DNA from: Calonectria ilicicola
Lineage: Eukaryota > Ascomycota > Sordariomycetes > Hypocreales > Nectriaceae
Assembly (NCBI GenBank): GCA_020809705.1
Contig: CP085825.1
Location: 8,297,425 to 8,361,424 of the forward strand
Length of the DNA stretch: 64,000 nucleotides
Direction of reading: 5' to 3'
How positions within the stretch are numbered: the first letter of the stretch is position 1; the number at the start of each line of letters is the position of its first letter. A model generated the notes under the pieces. The model did no database searches. It was not told the DNA's origin and was given only the letters and a program-made list of their open reading frames with translations. Shown piece by piece: positions 46,128 through 57,864 of the stretch. The translations under genes and the position numbers were made by a program.

Positions 46128-48590
46128 ATGACCGCCAGAAAACGAACAGGGGACCACCAACCAGATCACCAGTCTGGCCGTTCCAAAAGGACCGCTAGGA
46201 ACGCTCTTGGTGATACAGAATCTACCCTGGAGCTAGCTGAGCCATATCGTATTATCACAGCACGAATGCCAATCCATGCTCTTACACCTAAATGGAGTAT
46301 TGATAGTGAGAATCGCCGAGTGGATCCAAAGCAAGTTCAGAGGCTCCTTAGCATCTTCAAAGAGGAAGGTATTAAACGGACCACAAGGGAGAACCACATC
46401 TTACTCTTGACAACTCATGAAGATATATCCTTGATGAAGAGACATCTACACGTTCATCAAGAAGCGACAGTCGCTAGCTTAGGGGAAATGTTCTACTTTG
46501 ACGATTGGCTTTCTGTTCATAATGGAAAAAAAGTCGAGATAATGGCTGGCCAGCACCGAGTTCAGGCATTGCAGTTGTACGGCCAGCAATTAGAGTTTGA
46601 TGAGGAAGAAATGTGGTGGACATGCAGTTTTTATGACCAAAGTAAGTCTATTTTAGATACTTACTGCACCCTATTTCTATATTAATATAAAGTATTTTTA
46701 TCTATTGTATGCATGCATACTAATGCAATTTGAATATAGATACTCTACCAATGGATTTAAATATTCAGCTCCGCTTCAACCGAAAAGGCACAGTTATGGA
46801 GGATAATCATGGCCAAATATGGACCTAGATTGTTGCTGCATCAATGATCAATGAAAAGTTGTTACACGAGGATAAGTGCGATATTCTGAAAAAAGAGATT
46901 GTGCAAGTTCTTTAGTGGAGTGGTGATGTTCAGCGAATTGCGACCATATGGAGAAATAAGCGGTGGAGGGAGAAGACTACTGAGTGGTGTAAAACCTGGC
47001 TTGGCAGAGATACCTTTAAGATCTCTTCTTGGTACTGGATGATCAGTAAAAGAATAGATGACGTAAGTTTGAGGCTGAATTCTTTCCATTACTGTATTTA
47101 TTACTAATTGTGTTTAAATTCTAGTACTGGTTCTCTGCCTTTCGAACCGTTTTGCAGACCCTTTACCAGCTACACTCAGATGCAATACAAAAGGTGTCTG
47201 GTGATGACTGGAAAGAAATGGCTAAGGCACTGCCAGCAGACCGTACAAAGAAGCAGATTCAAGAATTATTCTATCCGAGGAAGAAAAAGAGCACATCAAC
47301 AAAACCTCCGAACGTCAATCAAAGTTTCTCATCGAGTTCAATGCCCAGGAGTATTGGGATGTTTATGAACGCATCATGAAAACTCCTAAACTACAGTTTC
47401 TTGACATTCACACGATCCTAGAATTATCACCAAATCAAGGCAATATCTTAGGCGATGTCATGAAGCATGTTGTATCTTGGCTGAACCCAAGCCCCACTTC
47501 CGTGACCAATCTACGCGACAATCAGAAGCCAGCATTACGGAAGGACTTGGTCCCCGCCCTGCAACATTGCTCGGCTCAATTTGTGCGATCGAGAGAGAAG
47601 CATCTTCTATATAGCTTGCCCTTGGAAGAATCGCCTGAATCGCCTAGATCGCCGTCTGAGACCGCCTCGGCTCTCCTACAGCACGAGATAATCGATTTTA
47701 CCCGACTTCACATTAAGGCCTTCAGGGCGCCGGCGATGAAGGCCTACTTAGAGCAGAGCTGGGATATTGACGGCGACAATAATACGTACGCTACACGCTT
47801 TTTAGCTGATGAGATATGGGCAGGACTATTGGGGATTGTTCGCCAATATAAAGGTGATGACTTCAAACTGGAGTGGACCTCATCCAACAACAAGGTCTGT
47901 CGTATCGACCAGCACCAAACAACACGGTCTAAGATAGCTTCCGACTATGCTCAAGACCTTACTAGTTTTCTAAAGGGTATACCTGAGTTTTCACAGCTTT
48001 TGGAGACAAGCTCTTCCTCATTTCAATCAGCATTATCCCAGTGGTTTTCTCAGCAAAACGGGCTTGGGTGGAATGCAACAGCTCTAACAGCAGCGACAGC
48101 GACGGTCTCGAGCAGTGGACCTATCGTAGCGCCACGTGAGTATGCGGTCAACGCAGAGGCGGCTGATGTGACCGAAGGCAGGACCGGACCTAGCAGAACC
48201 TGCAGGAGTAAAAGCCGGCCACCTGGGGATGATGATACGCACACATCAATATTAGCTCCCAACGAAAACGCAGGGATTGATGACGACAGCAGCAACAACC
48301 AGCCTCCACGACGCCTGCTACCCTCGGCGTCAATAGGTCAGGGCCGACATATGGAGGAGGAATCGGCACCGCCACATGACCAGTCTCTAAGTCAAGCCAA
48401 AACTCGAGTAAGCTTGACAAGGGGTTATCAGTAGGGGCCACAGAATCAACAAAAGCAACAAAAGAAACAAAAGCAATAAAAGCGAGAGGAGCAGAGCCAA
48501 CATCAGCACCGACACCCACAACAATGCCATCAACATCGAGGAGGCTTCGAGCATCCTGGGCAAATGGAATACAAGCAGGTAGTAAATAGA
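46128..48590 (+). pseudogene. Gene A of unit 2: multi-exon, ParB/Srx-like N-terminus
   Basis: The first exon (46128-46641) gives about 171 residues containing DPKQVQRLLSIFKEEGIKR and VEIMAGQHRVQAL (GQHR at 141-144). This pattern recalls the ParB/sulfiredoxin fold, where a similar G-x-H-R motif binds nucleotide. That assignment is tentative. Introns 46642-46739 and 47063-47124 have GTAAGT donors and CTAAT branch sites and keep phase. The second exon carries TAG at 46826-46828 and 46913-46915, also in unit 1; alternatively GTTATGG to TTTAG is a further in-phase intron that removes both. The third exon loses frame at A5 (47284-47288), reopens as 47376-48434 (LQHEIIDFTRLHIKAFRAP, then a Ser/Pro/Gln-rich tail), and loses a G near 48420. 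Function unknown; possibly nucleic-acid related. Confidence 0.6.
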
Positions 48591-49029
48591 ACCGTTTTAT
48601 GCGTTTTAGTATACTGGGTAATGCTTTAATGAGGACAATAGGATTACATTTGTTCAATAAGAATCTTTCATATTTTCCCTGTTGATTAGCAACTTTACTA
48701 GCGTGTTTATTTCGCGTTTTTCTGGATTACTATTGGTAGGTGTAGAGTGATTAATGTTATTATTTGCTTATCGTTCTGGCAGGGTTATGTTTGGACTAGA
48801 ATTAGTGTGGTGATTCATGTGGTAGGATTATTTTCTTTTTCTGCTCAGCCCCTCGATACTTCTGTACTTATCCTTAAACCTCGGTTTATGATTTATTAAA
48901 AGGAAAAAAGGAAAATGGAGGCTGAAGTTTATAGGGTTACATTACATCATAAAAATTGTGTGATAATAGAGCGTTCCTTCGCGCATTCCAGCCATCATCT
49001 TTTCTCGCAACACTGAGATATTTTATAGG
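48591..49029. other. Gap between genes A and B, or a long intron
   Basis: No coding signal in about 440 bases. A donor at CAAGCAG-GTAGTAAAT (about 48577) and an acceptor at TTTTATAG (ending about 49028) would join gene A to gene B in phase, making one very large gene. The length is unusual for a fungal intron, so two genes remain equally possible. Confidence 0.4.
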
Positions 49030-52000
49030 CACTTTTCCAACATACACTCCAAAAACCATTGCTCTTACACCACGTATTTCGGTTGACCAGACTTTCATGT
49101 TCAGGGCCATGATGACCCATTCTCCCGAGGTGCAGGAGGTTTTTCCTCCAAGCGAAAGGATAGTCGACATTGAGCAAGAAAGCCAAGCTGGTGATCAAAT
49201 GGAAGGTGTTGATGATATTGATGATTATGTTAGCCTGGAGGCCGCCGATGAGGCATATCTTGACTTAGACAGTCAAGAGGCTTCTGAGAAGAAGGATGAG
49301 TGGGGCTCTACGAATGACGAGTTCAAGATAAAACACTTAACTGGAGATAAGAAGATGACAGGCAAGTATATCTTTTTACCGCCCCGAACAGCACACCTAA
49401 AGTCGCTATCTATTTATCCACGGATTCCAACTAACGTAGAAGGATGGCTTTAATATAGCGGAAAGGTTCATCTCGAAGACGAATGCGCCCGAATTCAACG
49501 CCACAGAAGCCCTAAGGATGCTTCAATTGCGATACACGATGAACTATGGATCGCGAAGCTCTGGCTCGGGACCCGCAAGTAGCAACGACAAATACTATCC
49601 TATATTCCACCTCGACATGATAAGCATAGTTGGGCGTCCTCTCTGCCCGATTACGAACCAAGGCGGATTTTTCGACAATGTGACCTTTGCACTGAGGCAC
49701 TGGCAGGCACCTTACAGCTCCAAGCATGCAGCAAACAGTCTCCCGTTTGACCTCACCCGGCGGACCTTTCGAATTGGCACAGGAGCATCACGAGAGGTGT
49801 GGTTTATCGTCATGCACCCAGTAGAGATCGATATTATCGAGGACCCGTCCTTGAACGGGCACCGACATCATAAGCAAAAGCAAAGGGCTTCGGATTATCA
49901 TGGCACAGCTATGCAACAACATCATGCCGAGGCGCTTGCATCTTACATTGTGCAGAACATCTTCCAAGATGGAGATTTGCTAGGGAAGGGGTAGAGCCAC
50001 TGTGGCAGCTCAGTGGGAAGGAATCCCAAACCCTATCCTATGATAAGTGGGCCATCTTCCAAGCTTTATTTATGGAAAGATGGGACACGTTTTCCCAACA
50101 ACACAGTTACGACGGGTTCTGGAGGCTCCATCGCCCGGCTTTTCATGCTTTCGACCATGGGGCTAATATAGAGATCAAGGTGGATGGATTGCTTCATGAG
50201 CTTCCTCGGGAGACTCGCCTTCGCGCTGAGAGCGAGAATGTAGATAGCGATAGCGACAGCGACAGCGACGAGGATGACAGCGATGGCAGTAGTGATCGCA
50301 ATGTCGACAATGATAACATCATCAACATTGCTGATGGCGATAACGACGATCTCAGCTCTGTCAGTGGTCGAAGCAATGGCGAAGGGGAGCCCGATGCAGA
50401 GGAACGAGGACTGTTTGTGGAGGAACACATGGATGGCGATCGCGACGAAGCTCAAGCGCTCGATGGCATCGAATCACCCAGTAACCGGCCGGCCGAGCTA
50501 ATTGATGCGCACTGGGCTTTGCCTAGCGATGGGCTCGAGAAATTGCGAGCAGAACTGGAGCAAAAGTATAACCTAGCCCACATTGACCAGATCTCATATG
50601 CTCTTGCTACCGATCTCAACTGCATTCATGTCCAGTCCTCGGGCGAAGAAGAAACCGCGTGCCTGCTGGCAGACCGTAGCAAGGTGGCCGAGGAATACCA
50701 CAGCACGAGAGATGTCAATTTCTATCCTCTCGGATTCCATCGTCGCTATGGCAACTTCACGTCCCTTATGCCCCCGAGGTTCCTGATGAACCTTTGCAGA
50801 GTGATGCAGGAAAATGCAAGCGTCTTGAACGACGGGGCTCTCGTGCTTTTCTTCGGCTTCTTTCAAGCGTACTCGAACATCAAGCGGTCGATCCGTAGCC
50901 GACCAGACGAACTGTTAGCCGCGCGCGGGTTTGCTACCGCTGCCCTGACCTTGCCACCTTCAGAGGCCCGATTGGGCGGCTCAAGAATCCAATCCAAGCA
51001 GCAGCGACTATTGAGTAGAGTCCGCGGCGAGTTCACGCCGGACCGGCCGGCTTCATCAACCCCGTTCGCACGCGAGAGGCAACAGATCAGCACAGCCATA
51101 GCCCAGGACCAGGTTGCCTTTCGCATGGAGCAGGTGGTCACTGTCAAGGCATCCAAACTCGTGTCTGGGCGGCGGCATTTCTACACCATCCTTCAGCCCA
51201 TTTTCCAGCTGATGCTGTTCTTTCTCAAGGACACAACGCTTTACACGCGACTGTTACGGAGATTCCGGCCGTCCATCTTCCCCAATGTCCTGTGTTCGTA
51301 CGCGAGATTATTCGAGCTCGCCCTGGGCGAGATGGAGCGCCGCTTCCGAGCAAGTCGGGAGGACGGGTTGAACGTTGCTGAGTCCGAGAGCACCGCGATT
51401 TTGGATAGGTTAGGTCATCTGTGCTTCACCGGGAGCCCCAGGATATTACCCAACACTGTGTTTGGCCCTCTTGTCACGATGGAGAGCATCGAGGTGGGTG
51501 GGTGGCCGTTTGTCTCGCCAGAGATGCTCGAGTTCGGTGAATCAAACAGCACGATGAACACAAGGCGGTGGCCGCGGACATCTGACAACCGACCCATCCT
51601 GCTCCATGTGGCTGCGCTGGCGTATCATTACGGAGCAGCAATAGGGGCCAACCGACACAGTCAGCTCTGGTTCAGCAAGCTCGGGGGAACTAAGGGTTTG
51701 CGGGATATCTCAGTGGCTTCCGACTTCCTAAAAGAGGTATTCGCTCATCTATGGGTACCGCAGATGAGGATCTTCATGGCAACTCAGCTTCGGCGTCAAC
51801 TGAGCCACGGTGCTCGCGAAAACAAGGGCATGGGTGTGAGTGGTACGCAGCGGCATTTAGAGCGGCTTCAGATCAGACTAGAGGCGTGGGAAAGCTGCGA
51901 TGAGCCTTTTAGCAACCAGTTAAGTTCCCTCCTTGTGATTTGCCTAGCTTTGAAAATGGCTATTAGAAGGCTCATTCTTCCCCCCACCTGTGATACAGGC

Positions 52001-53215
52001 AATACGAAAAGCTGTTCTTCGACCGGTCCACCAACCACTCAAATATACTATCTCCTAAAGCCACATCAAGAAAAACACGGCACGATTTTGCACAAGAAAT
52101 TTACAATGCATGTCATAATCCCAAGATATCGGCCAGCAGAGGGCTCTCGGCGATCAATGCCACCTGGGCTCTGGTCTTGCGGGCCGCTATCCAGCACACG
52201 AGCGAAGACGATATACCGTGGCAAGATTGGGTTACCGGGCTGGCAACGGCCATTGCTTCCGTCGGGATTGAATGGGTGCCCGGGTCGCATGGGCAAAGCC
52301 TGACCTCTCGACGTATTATTCAGCTTATTGGGAATGTCGAGAGAACCATGCACATCCCGGCTGCCCGGCCCGGGAGCTTGAAGCGAAACGCCATCATAGC
52401 CGCGCAAGAGATGGAGCAACTCAACCAGCCAACCAAAAGAGCTCGCAGGCATATAATCGATTTTGGCTGTCATATTCCGTTTGCTCGAGTCCCGAAGCGA
52501 GTACAGGACGGGTTTGAGAAGCTGGAGAAGCAATATCCAAAGGCAAAGGATAAGCCGGTGCGGAATCATTACCGACTTGCTTACAACTGCCTGATAGAGA
52601 GCCTGGGGAATGCCCGATGCGACTTAATGCTCATTTTGGTGCTAACCCTTGCCTCATCGACAGAGACTCCAATCATAGCCAAGGGCCAGGACAAATTTAC
52701 GATATGGCAAAGGCGTGACCCGGACATGTATGCAGCCACAATGGTCACACGGATGCTATGGTTTATGAAGCCTGAGATATTTCCATGGGAAGTAGAGAAG
52801 AAGGGGGTGATGTGCATCAAGGATTTGACACCGAAGATTGGTATGTACAACACAACACAATACTTCTTCCACCCGTCCTAGCCATTCACTCGCCTATATA
52901 CTTGTATATTTTACCTGCTTGCCCCGGGTAAGATAAGATAAGGCAAATGTTAAGAGAACCAGCGCCTTGACTAATGACTGAGTAGAACATACAAAGGTGA
53001 GCAACCGCGTTTTGCAAAAGGTAGGATGGATCTATGTTACAAGTAAACAGTTTCGAAATACAGGAGCAAAGCTCAGATCTGACGAGGAGCTGCATGCCTT
53101 GCGAAAAAAGCTGGTTTCTTGCATGAAGAACCCCGAAGTCTTTATCTCTCTAGTCTTTCACAGTACGGATAAGGTTTGGGTAGATCGGTGTAGGTCAATT
53201 ATTAATAGAAGGTAG
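49030..53215 (+). pseudogene. Gene B of unit 2: large unknown protein
   Basis: If independent, the start is probably ATG 49099 (MFRAMMTHSPEVQEVF). The frame 49099-49453 is acidic. Near 49440 the frame shifts by one in both units (undetected intron or old indel) and continues through FDNVTFALRHWQAP. A one-base loss at about 49984 then precedes the longest frame (about 49987-51918), with an Asp/Ser repeat near 50247-50300, followed by a helix-rich, Arg-rich region. An 80-bp intron 51919-51998 (GTTAAG to ACAG, in phase) leads to 51999-52840. A 145-bp intron 52841-52985 precedes the last exon, ending at TAG 53213-53215. The open reading past 51918 in the old frame is therefore false. I recognise no catalytic motif. 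Not a known transposase by eye. Confidence 0.6.
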
Positions 53216-53922
53216 TGTTTTATTTAGATTTTAGTAGTTGATTTATTGTAACATACCAATATTTACTTATATTTATCTTTGCCACTCTCGTTGCTAACTA
53301 GTGTAAAGATGTGCTCCTAAACGTGATCTTTAAGTTGACTAGGAAAGTAAAATGGCACTTTCCCAATATATTATTGCCTATATTATCAATTGGTTAGGAT
53401 AGTGACAGACTTATAATAAACTTTCATTAGCTAAGACAGCTATTGTATTATATTGGAAGATAGAGGCAAGCAGGGGGCCGAGCTTGTAAGCATACTGACC
53501 AGGTGGACAGTATAGGAAACGGATGCGGGGCGATTGCTGTGATCAATATTAGATGAAAGCTGCAGTGCCGGTCAGCAACAACGCTTATAGACTAATCAAT
53601 CCAGCTCCACCAAGCAATATCGGTCCCCAGCGTCACAAAGATTGCATTCGGATTCAAGCAACAACGTTGATCTGTTTAGGTTCCAGTAAATGCTTTCTTC
53701 AACTATAACACGACCCAAACACATAAAGTACTAAACTAAAATACTAACTAACCGAAATATGCCCCCATACTCTTCAGCCGCACTTGATCAAAATCTGAGA
53801 AGGAATATGGATACTATAGAAGCCAAGTATAGGTCGATTACCCACATATAACATATTAGGTACTGTCAAGCATGCTATCTTGATTCTCAAGAGTAGACTC
53901 GGCAGCCTCAGCCGCCTTTGCG
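53216..53922. other. Non-coding space in unit 2 between genes B and C
   Basis: About 700 bases, nearly identical to 43506-44212. The minus-strand ORF at 53774-53986 lacks coding character. Probably 3' UTRs of convergent genes B and C. Confidence 0.4.
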
Positions 53923-54552
53923 TCAATCGTCCAGGATTCCTTGGAGGGAAGCTTTCCACTTTACAGTGCACTCTAAAGCACAGCATCGATTGATTGTCTT
54001 CTCTGGTCCAGCATCAGCTCCAGCGCCAGCGCCAATCACAACCGCAGCAAGTGAGCCAGGGTCAACACCTCGTCAAGCATTGTACGTGATGGACAGGTTA
54101 GAGCCATCATTACCCACAAATATAATATCAAGGCCAGCGAAATACTGGTTCAGCCTATTGACCAGGAAGTTGACGAGGTCAGGTCTCAGCTCGGCAGCAA
54201 CAGCGATTCCGAAGATGACCGCCCAGCTAAGTGGATCCAAAAAAACATAAACTGGCTCCTGGCCCACTGCAGGCAGGGTCAGCAGCTCTGACTTCGGCGG
54301 TGCGAGAAGGCCTGCAGCCGGCGCCGTCTCCGAAATTGACCACTTCCCAGATGTGAAATGATAACTCGTCCACCACTTGTATTTGTTTGTCGACGGTGCC
54401 GGGTTGGAGAAATTTTAGCTTATCTCTCTAGACTTACTGCTACTGTAGACCTGGCCGCTTAGATTGCCACCTTCAAGCTACTATACAATTGTTTCTTGCG
54501 GTTGATATACAGCAGAGCGGCCTGGAGGCAACTGCACACTATCAATAAAAAT
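53923..54552 (-). pseudogene. Unit 2 remnant gene C, unknown product
   Basis: Counterpart of 44213-44842. It carries the same TGA (54073-54075) and the TAG pair, plus a TAA near 54419 where unit 1 has CAA. The conserved frame includes EPVYVFLDPLSWAVIFG and LDIIFVGNDGSNLSITYN. It starts beside an 18-base T tract (54554-54571). Not recognised. It was already damaged before duplication. Confidence 0.48.
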
Positions 54553-54746
54553 CTTTTTTTTTTTTTTTTTTGTTTTATGTAAAGGGGCAGCGGATACTTA
54601 TTTATATACAATGGTTGGCTGTTAATTTATTGAATTAATGTCATCCTTCTATTAAGGGATAATCTCTTAGTAAGATGAGCGATTATACAAATGCTCCTTT
54701 ACTCGAGGGGGAGTGTGTGTGTAGGAGGAAGGGCTGAGAAATGTGG

Positions 54747-55634
54747 ATGGCGTGGAAGGGTCTGCTCTATTTGCAGTGTGATGACCTATAGCTACAGCCA
54801 GTTACAACTGATAGATCTATAGTATAATTATAGTTGTAATTATGAGGTTGGAAATTCATTTAAAGACTTTATAAATTATTATGTAGCTAGCTATAGAACT
54901 AAGTATATCTAGTTCTTATAAATTGTTTGTTACCTATTAAGTAAAATGCTTATATATATTAACTAAAAAGGAAGAGGCTAATATTATAAAATAAACTTAA
55001 ATATTATTACTAAGGTATACTAAGTTCTTAGATTAATTTAATATATAGGTATGTTTCTAGTATAGTCTCTCCTAGATTATATTCTACTTTATTTTATATT
55101 ATATTCTTTAATACTTATTATCTACATAACCCTATTCTTTTTTTCCTATTAGATCTATTTACTAGACCATTCTTCTTAAACTTAATAAAAGATATAGTTG
55201 ATCATATTTAATCTACTTACCTAATAATCTTTTCCTCCTATTTTCTTATTATACTAGATATAATTAGATATAGCTACTATGATCACCTTATTTACAGTTA
55301 CCCTGTCTTTATCTAATAATAATTTAATTTTTAATATACTACTATTTTATCTAAACCACATATAAAATAGTAGCTAGCTAAAAGGTAATATAGAAAGTCA
55401 AATAGAACAGCGCTTATAACCAATAGTTAATGCAGCTATATTCGGACAAGGTATATATACAATCTAGACTAACTTATAATTACAATATAGTAGTTAGTAT
55501 ATTTATTAATCAACTATATATATTCTAAACTCCTATCTACTATAATTATTACAAAAATAATATATATAAGCTACCTTATTTAACTAAGCTAGATACTCAA
55601 CTATAAGATTAGTATCATTTTACTTAACCTTGGG
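54747..55634. other. AT-rich sequence without recognisable content
   Basis: Nearly 900 bases between unit 2 and G5. No ORF of useful length, no similarity by eye to the gypsy or non-LTR copies, and composition like RIP-mutated DNA. It may be a remnant of an unidentified repeat. Confidence 0.5.
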
Positions 55635-56029
55635 TGTTATGACCCATGACACGCCTAGGCGGTCTACGACGGCAGAACTAACACCTACCTACCCTATAGC
55701 CCCACACCAACCAATAAGGAAGCGCTCACTCGCGATCACCCATAATGTTGGTGATCACCCTGTGATCACCCATCCGATCACCAATACTTAGATAGAACCA
55801 ACACAGTGAGCGCCTACTACGATAATAGTATATAGACAGGTTAGAATCCGCCCTTATGGCCGATACTAGCCAGCTTTCAATACAACTTGGTTACCTCAAT
55901 TGCGATTGACTATTACCTAACGTAACACTTCCATTGCTCTATTTACCATAACGCGCCTAACCATCCTGCCAACAATAAACCCTTCGTTCTGATTGGTTCA
56001 TCAAGTTGGGAATTGACCAGACCGTTACA
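55635..56029 (+). repeat. 5' LTR of G5 (variant A)
   Basis: Starts TGTTATGACCCATGAC and ends GACCGTTACA. Visible signals are four to five GATCACC repeats (55734-55782), a CGG-N7-CGG pair (55660-55672), a TATATAG box (55829-55835) and an AATAAA hexamer (55974-55979). No standard TGG-type primer-binding site follows directly, so the priming mode is unclear. Confidence 0.93.
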
Positions 56030-56082
56030 CGTTGAAAGCTCTTGTTCAGTTGGTTACCCGCGTCAACAATTGAGCAATAACA

Positions 56083-57864
56083 ATGTCCGGAAAGAACCCC
56101 GCCGCCACTGCTCCTCCTAGCAACGCCGAGTTGACTACGGAACTGCAGCAGGTTAAGAAGAAACTCGCAGATGCACAAGCACAACTTAAAGCAGAAAAAG
56201 CCGGAACCACCACGGTTGAAGGAAACAAGGGTAAAGACATTGGTGAAATTCTGAGACCCCCGGTCCCAGAGCCCTTCCTAGGAAAGGCTGCCGATGTAGT
56301 CCCCTTCCTCACCCGAATGAAGGGATACTTCCGCTTTTTCCCAACGCGACTTGCAACCCCCGAAGCCCAGGTACTATACACCAAAACCCTCCTCCAAGGA
56401 GACGCAGGAGTATGGTTTGAACCCATCATGAGAGACTATCTGGAAAACGAGGACGACGCCGACCAAAATGAAGAGACCCGAGAGATCTTCAGAGACTGGG
56501 AACATTTCGAAACCGCTATTAAAGACAATTTCGGCACGATCGATATGGAACAACAAGCTGTAAACCAGTTATACGAACTTAAACAAACAAAATCCTGCAG
56601 CCAGTATTCGGCCGAGTTCAAAAGGATTGCAGCACGAACAGCCTGGGATGACGACGCACTAATGGAACTCTACTATAGAGGCCTGAAGGGCGAAGTCAAG
56701 GACGAAATCTATAAAGAAGACCGGCCAGAAAAACTCTCGGAGTATATCAAAAGTGCTGTCAAGATCGACGAAAGACAATTTAACCGACGCAAGGAACGCG
56801 CCCGAGATAACAAAAACCCATATATCCCGAATAAAGGAAAAACCCAGAATAAGCAACAAAGCACCGCACACGGGACTCATTCAGGGCCAATGGAACTCGG
56901 CGCCACCCAGGGGTATGACAAAAGTAAGATTACCTGCTTCAACTGCGGGAAAAAAGGACATAAATCCTTCGAATGCCGCTCCCCGAAAACAGGAAATCAG
57001 TTCAAACCCATACCAGAAGGACAGAAACAACTCAACACTATGAAAACTCAATGGACCCCGGTACCAGAAGGAAAAGAGGATACCACAGGAAAAGTTGTTC
57101 TTGCTGTCATTAAGAAACATGAACCAACCACCATAGTTAAGCAATGTACGGAAAACCATGAGTTGCGCAAGGTAAAACTCACTCCGCAACAAGAAATCGA
57201 TGAAGCCATCCGAAAAGCATGGTCAACCCGACAAGAAGGCCAGTCCTGCCTTCCCCACGAATGGTTGGAACGAGCCAAGAAGATAGGAATCCCTGCATCC
57301 ATCCTAGATGTGTATACCGACAAAGCACCAGCATGGTGGGATACCTGCACTTATGACGAAAATGGAAACAGGAAATGGACAACTAGTATTAAAAGAATGG
57401 CCCAACAAGTCAGGGAACCCTCGTGGGACGGAGACAAAGTCTTCCTACTTGCGCGAAGCGAATGGCAACCAGGAAACCGCGACCCCCGACCTATCCAACA
57501 TAAGGAGGATGACCCTAGACTAAACACGGTACACGAAGAACATAAGAACATCTCATGGGTAAGCTGCTACGACCACGACTGCCTCCAACACATGGAACAA
57601 AAGCAGCATGCAGCATGCTTTCCCATTAGGGTAGAAGACGTGGTCATCCACCGCGCCTATGGGAGACACTTCGACCGACACGAAGTAACGGGAAGAAACC
57701 CCCACTACCAGTTCACTATGTTGGAACCAGGTGAGCCTGAGTTCCCCGATTGCAGCGAGCTGCCCTGGAATGAATGTCAAGACCCCAAATGCGATATCCA
57801 CATGATAGATAAAGCAATGGCCTGGCACCGAACAAAACCAAAAAACGAGCGGAGCCCCCTGTAG
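56083..57864 (+). CDS. gag: Gag polyprotein of G5
   Basis: 593 residues from MSGKNPAATA to a TAG at 57862-57864. An N-terminal coiled-coil-prone segment (ELQQVKKKLADAQAQLKAE) precedes a retrotransposon gag domain (about residues 60-240; PFLTRMKGYFRF, YLENEDD, AEFKRIA). A CCHC zinc knuckle, CFNCGKKGHKSFEC, lies at residues 285-298. The C-terminal 290 residues are unusual in length and contain further Cys/His/Trp-rich stretches. Gag forms the virus-like particle and binds element RNA. Pol lies downstream in the same frame, separated by TAG 57862, TAG 57883 and TAA 57919. The first stop has the same length context in G1 and G3, so it is probably ancestral. Confidence 0.93.
   Translation: MSGKNPAATAPPSNAELTTELQQVKKKLADAQAQLKAEKAGTTTVEGNKGKDIGEILRPPVPEPFLGKAADVVPFLTRMKGYFRFFPTRLATPEAQVLYTKTLLQGDAGVWFEPIMRDYLENEDDADQNEETREIFRDWEHFETAIKDNFGTIDMEQQAVNQLYELKQTKSCSQYSAEFKRIAARTAWDDDALMELYYRGLKGEVKDEIYKEDRPEKLSEYIKSAVKIDERQFNRRKERARDNKNPYIPNKGKTQNKQQSTAHGTHSGPMELGATQGYDKSKITCFNCGKKGHKSFECRSPKTGNQFKPIPEGQKQLNTMKTQWTPVPEGKEDTTGKVVLAVIKKHEPTTIVKQCTENHELRKVKLTPQQEIDEAIRKAWSTRQEGQSCLPHEWLERAKKIGIPASILDVYTDKAPAWWDTCTYDENGNRKWTTSIKRMAQQVREPSWDGDKVFLLARSEWQPGNRDPRPIQHKEDDPRLNTVHEEHKNISWVSCYDHDCLQHMEQKQHAACFPIRVEDVVIHRAYGRHFDRHEVTGRNPHYQFTMLEPGEPEFPDCSELPWNECQDPKCDIHMIDKAMAWHRTKPKNERSPL

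Larger units (their letters stand above)
45035..54746 (+). repeat. 9.7-kb tandem unit 2 (little mutated)
   Basis: Second copy of the unit, 9,712 bp, joined directly to unit 1 with no spacer and ending ATGTGG before ATGGCGTGG. It retains long open frames. Its only disruptive differences from unit 1 are three single-base losses in homopolymers (47284-47288, about 48419-48422 and about 49984-49986), plus a T-run one base longer near 54554-54571. Confidence 0.93.

Noticed and set aside
51919..52303. C-terminal 128 codons of the 743-codon open frame in unit 2
   Set aside because: A good in-phase intron (51919-51998) moves translation to another frame, which is open and protein-like to 52840. The continued open frame is accidental.
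35322..54746. A Starship-type giant element
   Set aside because: I saw no tyrosine-recombinase (captain) gene at either end, and the unit is far smaller than typical.
56046..57828. Numerous minus-strand ORFs opposite G5 gag
   Set aside because: All are shadows of gag. Only the antisense ORF between pol and the 3' LTR has family-specific conserved motifs.
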